Assembly: GCA_001970855.1 (NCBI GenBank)
Contig: LSSN01002021.1
Coordinates: 1 to 21,898, forward strand
DNA length: 21,898 bases
Source: Smittium culicis
Taxonomy: Eukaryota > Kickxellomycota > Harpellomycetes > Harpellales > Legeriomycetaceae
Direction of reading: 5' to 3'
In this document: piece after piece, positions 20,076 through 21,898 of the stretch
How positions within the stretch are numbered: the stretch's first letter is position 1
How the letters are laid out: each line of letters starts with the position of its first letter
The notes under the pieces: generated by a model
What the model saw: only the letters and a program-made list of their open reading frames with translations
What the model was told of the DNA's origin: nothing
The model's database searches: none
Made by a program: the position numbers and the translations under genes

Positions 20076-21360
20076 GTATATCCCTTAAACATAATAAAAT
20101 ATAATTCTTTACTGCATTAGATTGTTGAAGTATCGATGAAAATTTTCTTCTTTTTCGTTCCATTTGCATCTTGATCTAACTAGTAGTCATATTGTAGTAT
20201 GAAAGACCTAAGATTAGATCACCTAAAATGAATTCTATTCTGTAAGATATATTGAATTCCAGACCCTAGGCACTATACAGTAAATAATGTAGTATTGGTC
20301 ATTGTACAACACACATGACTGTTTTCCCAGAATTTTTTCCATTTTAATTTTGCTGTTGTTTTCCATTCCTGCAATAGCTCTATTAAATTTTTGAATTCAA
20401 AATTTTCACTGCTATTTAGTAGCTTCTTTTCGATTATTCTGCATTGATTATTTTGCTATTATTTTTGTTTCCCCCATGTTTTATGTATATTATTCTTAGT
20501 ATTCCCCATAAAAATCAACAAATAATAGTATTTAATTTCTTTTTTTTTTTTTTTTAGAATAGTTGAGCTTTAGTTAAATCCATTATTTTTATAAAAAAAA
20601 TTTTTTTTATAACAAATTGGAACAAAATTTTCAGATTTAAAGTCATGGGCTAATTTATTCAAATTAATTAATAGTATTTGAGAAATTATTCGATGATTTG
20701 AATTAATTCTATTTTGGGCGATTAGTATCACAATTTTGTTATTATTATCGAATTATAATAAATGATCAATATTAACCCTATCACATCTGTCTTGAGTTAG
20801 CTATATACAATTAGGGTCTTTAATATTAAAAAGAGTTTTAATGAATACTAATATTAAACAAAAAATTTCCATAATTTAATCACAATAATCAGTAATAGAG
20901 TACATAGAGAATATATATAACAGAATAGATGTTTATTATCGAATAAAATCTACTAAGATATAATTTTATTTAAACCTGAGATTGAGATATATAAATTTCT
21001 CGATTAAAAAATTTTTTCTTTATTAATGATAGCGAATAATAAAAATTAAATTGAGAGGATTGAAATTATCACATATATATTTTATTGTTCTTTGGTATTA
21101 TGCGTTGATGTATATAAATGATTGAAATAATATTAATAATATTGAATTTTGAAAAATAAAGAACCGATCGATAGAAATGTAATTGTGACCTCGATCCGTG
21201 CTCTAATAATCATTAAATACAATAAAACATATGAATAATAGATTAATAGATTAAATTACGAATGAAATTAATAAATATGAGCGATGATGATATAAATAGA
21301 TTGAAATAAAATAAATTAGAATAGCAAGTTTTATAAATGAAGGTTAATAAGATAAGTATA
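20076..21360. other. AT-rich stretch, no firm gene
   Basis: This would be upstream of the LINE relic on the minus strand and might contain its endonuclease domain. A few minus-strand words (for example about 20745-20620, reading KIVILIAQNRINSNHR) recall an endonuclease start, but the spacing to the reverse transcriptase is too short and the rest is unreadable. I therefore make no gene call. The right part (from about 20860) turns purine-rich on the plus strand with many GATATAAA-like words. Confidence 0.45.
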
Positions 21361-21450
21361 GATATAAAATAGATATAAAATAGATATAAAATAGATATAA
21401 AATAGATATAAAATAGATATAAAATAGATATAAAATAGATATAAATAGAT
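21361..21450 (+). repeat. 11-bp minisatellite (GATATAAAATA)n
   Basis: Seven perfect head-to-tail copies of GATATAAAATA run from 21361 to 21437, followed by a partial copy with one A missing. The preceding ten bases (gataagtata) look like a degenerate unit. The surrounding 700 bases are rich in similar words, so it probably arose by local slippage. Confidence 0.92.
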
Positions 21451-21589
21451 AAAAATTGAATATAGTAGATATATATTCTCAGAGAGATTGTTAAATAAAT
21501 CCAATAATAATATATAATAAATTTAATCTATATAAGAAAAAATCAAAATCAAAAATCGGCCAATAAACCAGTAACATAGATAATGTATG

Positions 21590-21898
21590 TTAATTAACGG
21601 ATGTTAGCGATTCATAGTTATATAGAATTATAAATGATCTGGACATGCGGGATATGATATAAATATTATATGATATAATCTCAAAATTTTGATCGGCGGT
21701 GCCAGCACGAAGCTGGCTCAAAGATTGTTTAGACCCCCCCCCCCCAAGGAGTTTGCCAACTAGCCCCAACCGGGCTTCGTTGAAATTCGAAAGTAAATTT
21801 TTTATGTCAGAGCGGATCGACGTCGGTATGAACCCGCCGATCGTCGATGATCGGTGATTTCGCCATCGGCTGCAGCTCAGAAGTATGTGGTCGACCGT
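21590..21898 (-). pseudogene. C-terminal end of a second LINE-type polyprotein (partial at window edge)
   Basis: The minus strand is open from the window edge to a TAA at 21592-21590. The first residues, TVDHILLSCSRWRNHR (21898-21851), match the C-terminal His/Cys zinc-like motif common at the end of non-LTR retrotransposon polyproteins (Thr-x-x-His-x-Leu-x-x-Cys-x-x-Trp). The following region has SDIKNLL and GLVGKLL (to about 21750). A run of twelve G on this strand (21745-21734) encodes four glycines and could hide a frameshift. Left of about 21690 the composition drops from GC-rich to very AT-rich, so the real element probably ends there and the remaining codons are fortuitous. The order is wrong for it to belong to the LINE relic at 16165-20075. 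It may be intact or broken; only the tail is visible. Confidence 0.5.

Noticed and set aside
20600..20760. Endonuclease domain of the LINE relic (minus strand, KIVILIAQNRINSNHR)
   Set aside because: Only one weak fragment was seen, and the distance to the RT blocks is too short for a full endonuclease domain.
21361..21450. CRISPR-like array
   Set aside because: The 11-bp units are directly adjacent without spacers. It is a minisatellite in eukaryotic DNA.

Overview
The window is low-GC eukaryotic DNA made almost entirely of transposable elements at different stages of decay. I see no host gene, tRNA, rRNA or CRISPR array. Features pointing to a eukaryote are Ty3-type LTR elements with a tRNA primer site, a DIRS-type tyrosine-recombinase retroelement, non-LTR retroelements, and TTAA-flanked miniature transposons. 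An AT-rich fungus would fit this mix. An insect or another small AT-rich eukaryote is not excluded, and the sequence alone does not settle the host.

Layout. Bases 2-10227 hold a tandem of two Ty3/gypsy-type elements on the minus strand that share a central LTR: LTR (2-424), internal copy 1 (425-4900), LTR (4901-5327), internal copy 2 (5328-9804), LTR (9805-10227). Copy 2 has one uninterrupted 1485-codon gag-pol frame. Copy 1 carries a nonsense change at codon 6 and a one-base deletion near the 3' end. The outer LTRs look identical, while the central one differs from both by two substitutions and a 4-base insertion.

Bases about 10480-14240, plus strand, contain a heavily decayed DIRS-like element. 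It reads gag, reverse transcriptase, RNase H and tyrosine recombinase in collinear order through many stops and frameshifts. A 189-bp TTAA-flanked MITE is inserted in its RNase H region (12489-12677).

Bases about 14240-21590 are very AT-rich, and much of this stretch is T-rich on the plus strand. I interpret 20075-16165 (minus strand) as a decayed L1-like LINE. It is split by a repeat-rich insert at about 17471-18978, which has inverted-repeat arms, a decayed 42-bp tandem repeat and two more copies of the same MITE family. An 11-bp minisatellite lies at 21361-21450. At the right edge the base composition jumps to GC-rich, and the minus strand reads the C-terminal end of another LINE-type protein that continues outside the window.

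No cellular pathway or operon is present. The apparent history is an old LINE and an old DIRS element, invaded by MITEs, and then a recent arrival of the Ty3 tandem. I found no convincing new biological system. The tandem LTR structure and the nested relics are the items most worth a second look.
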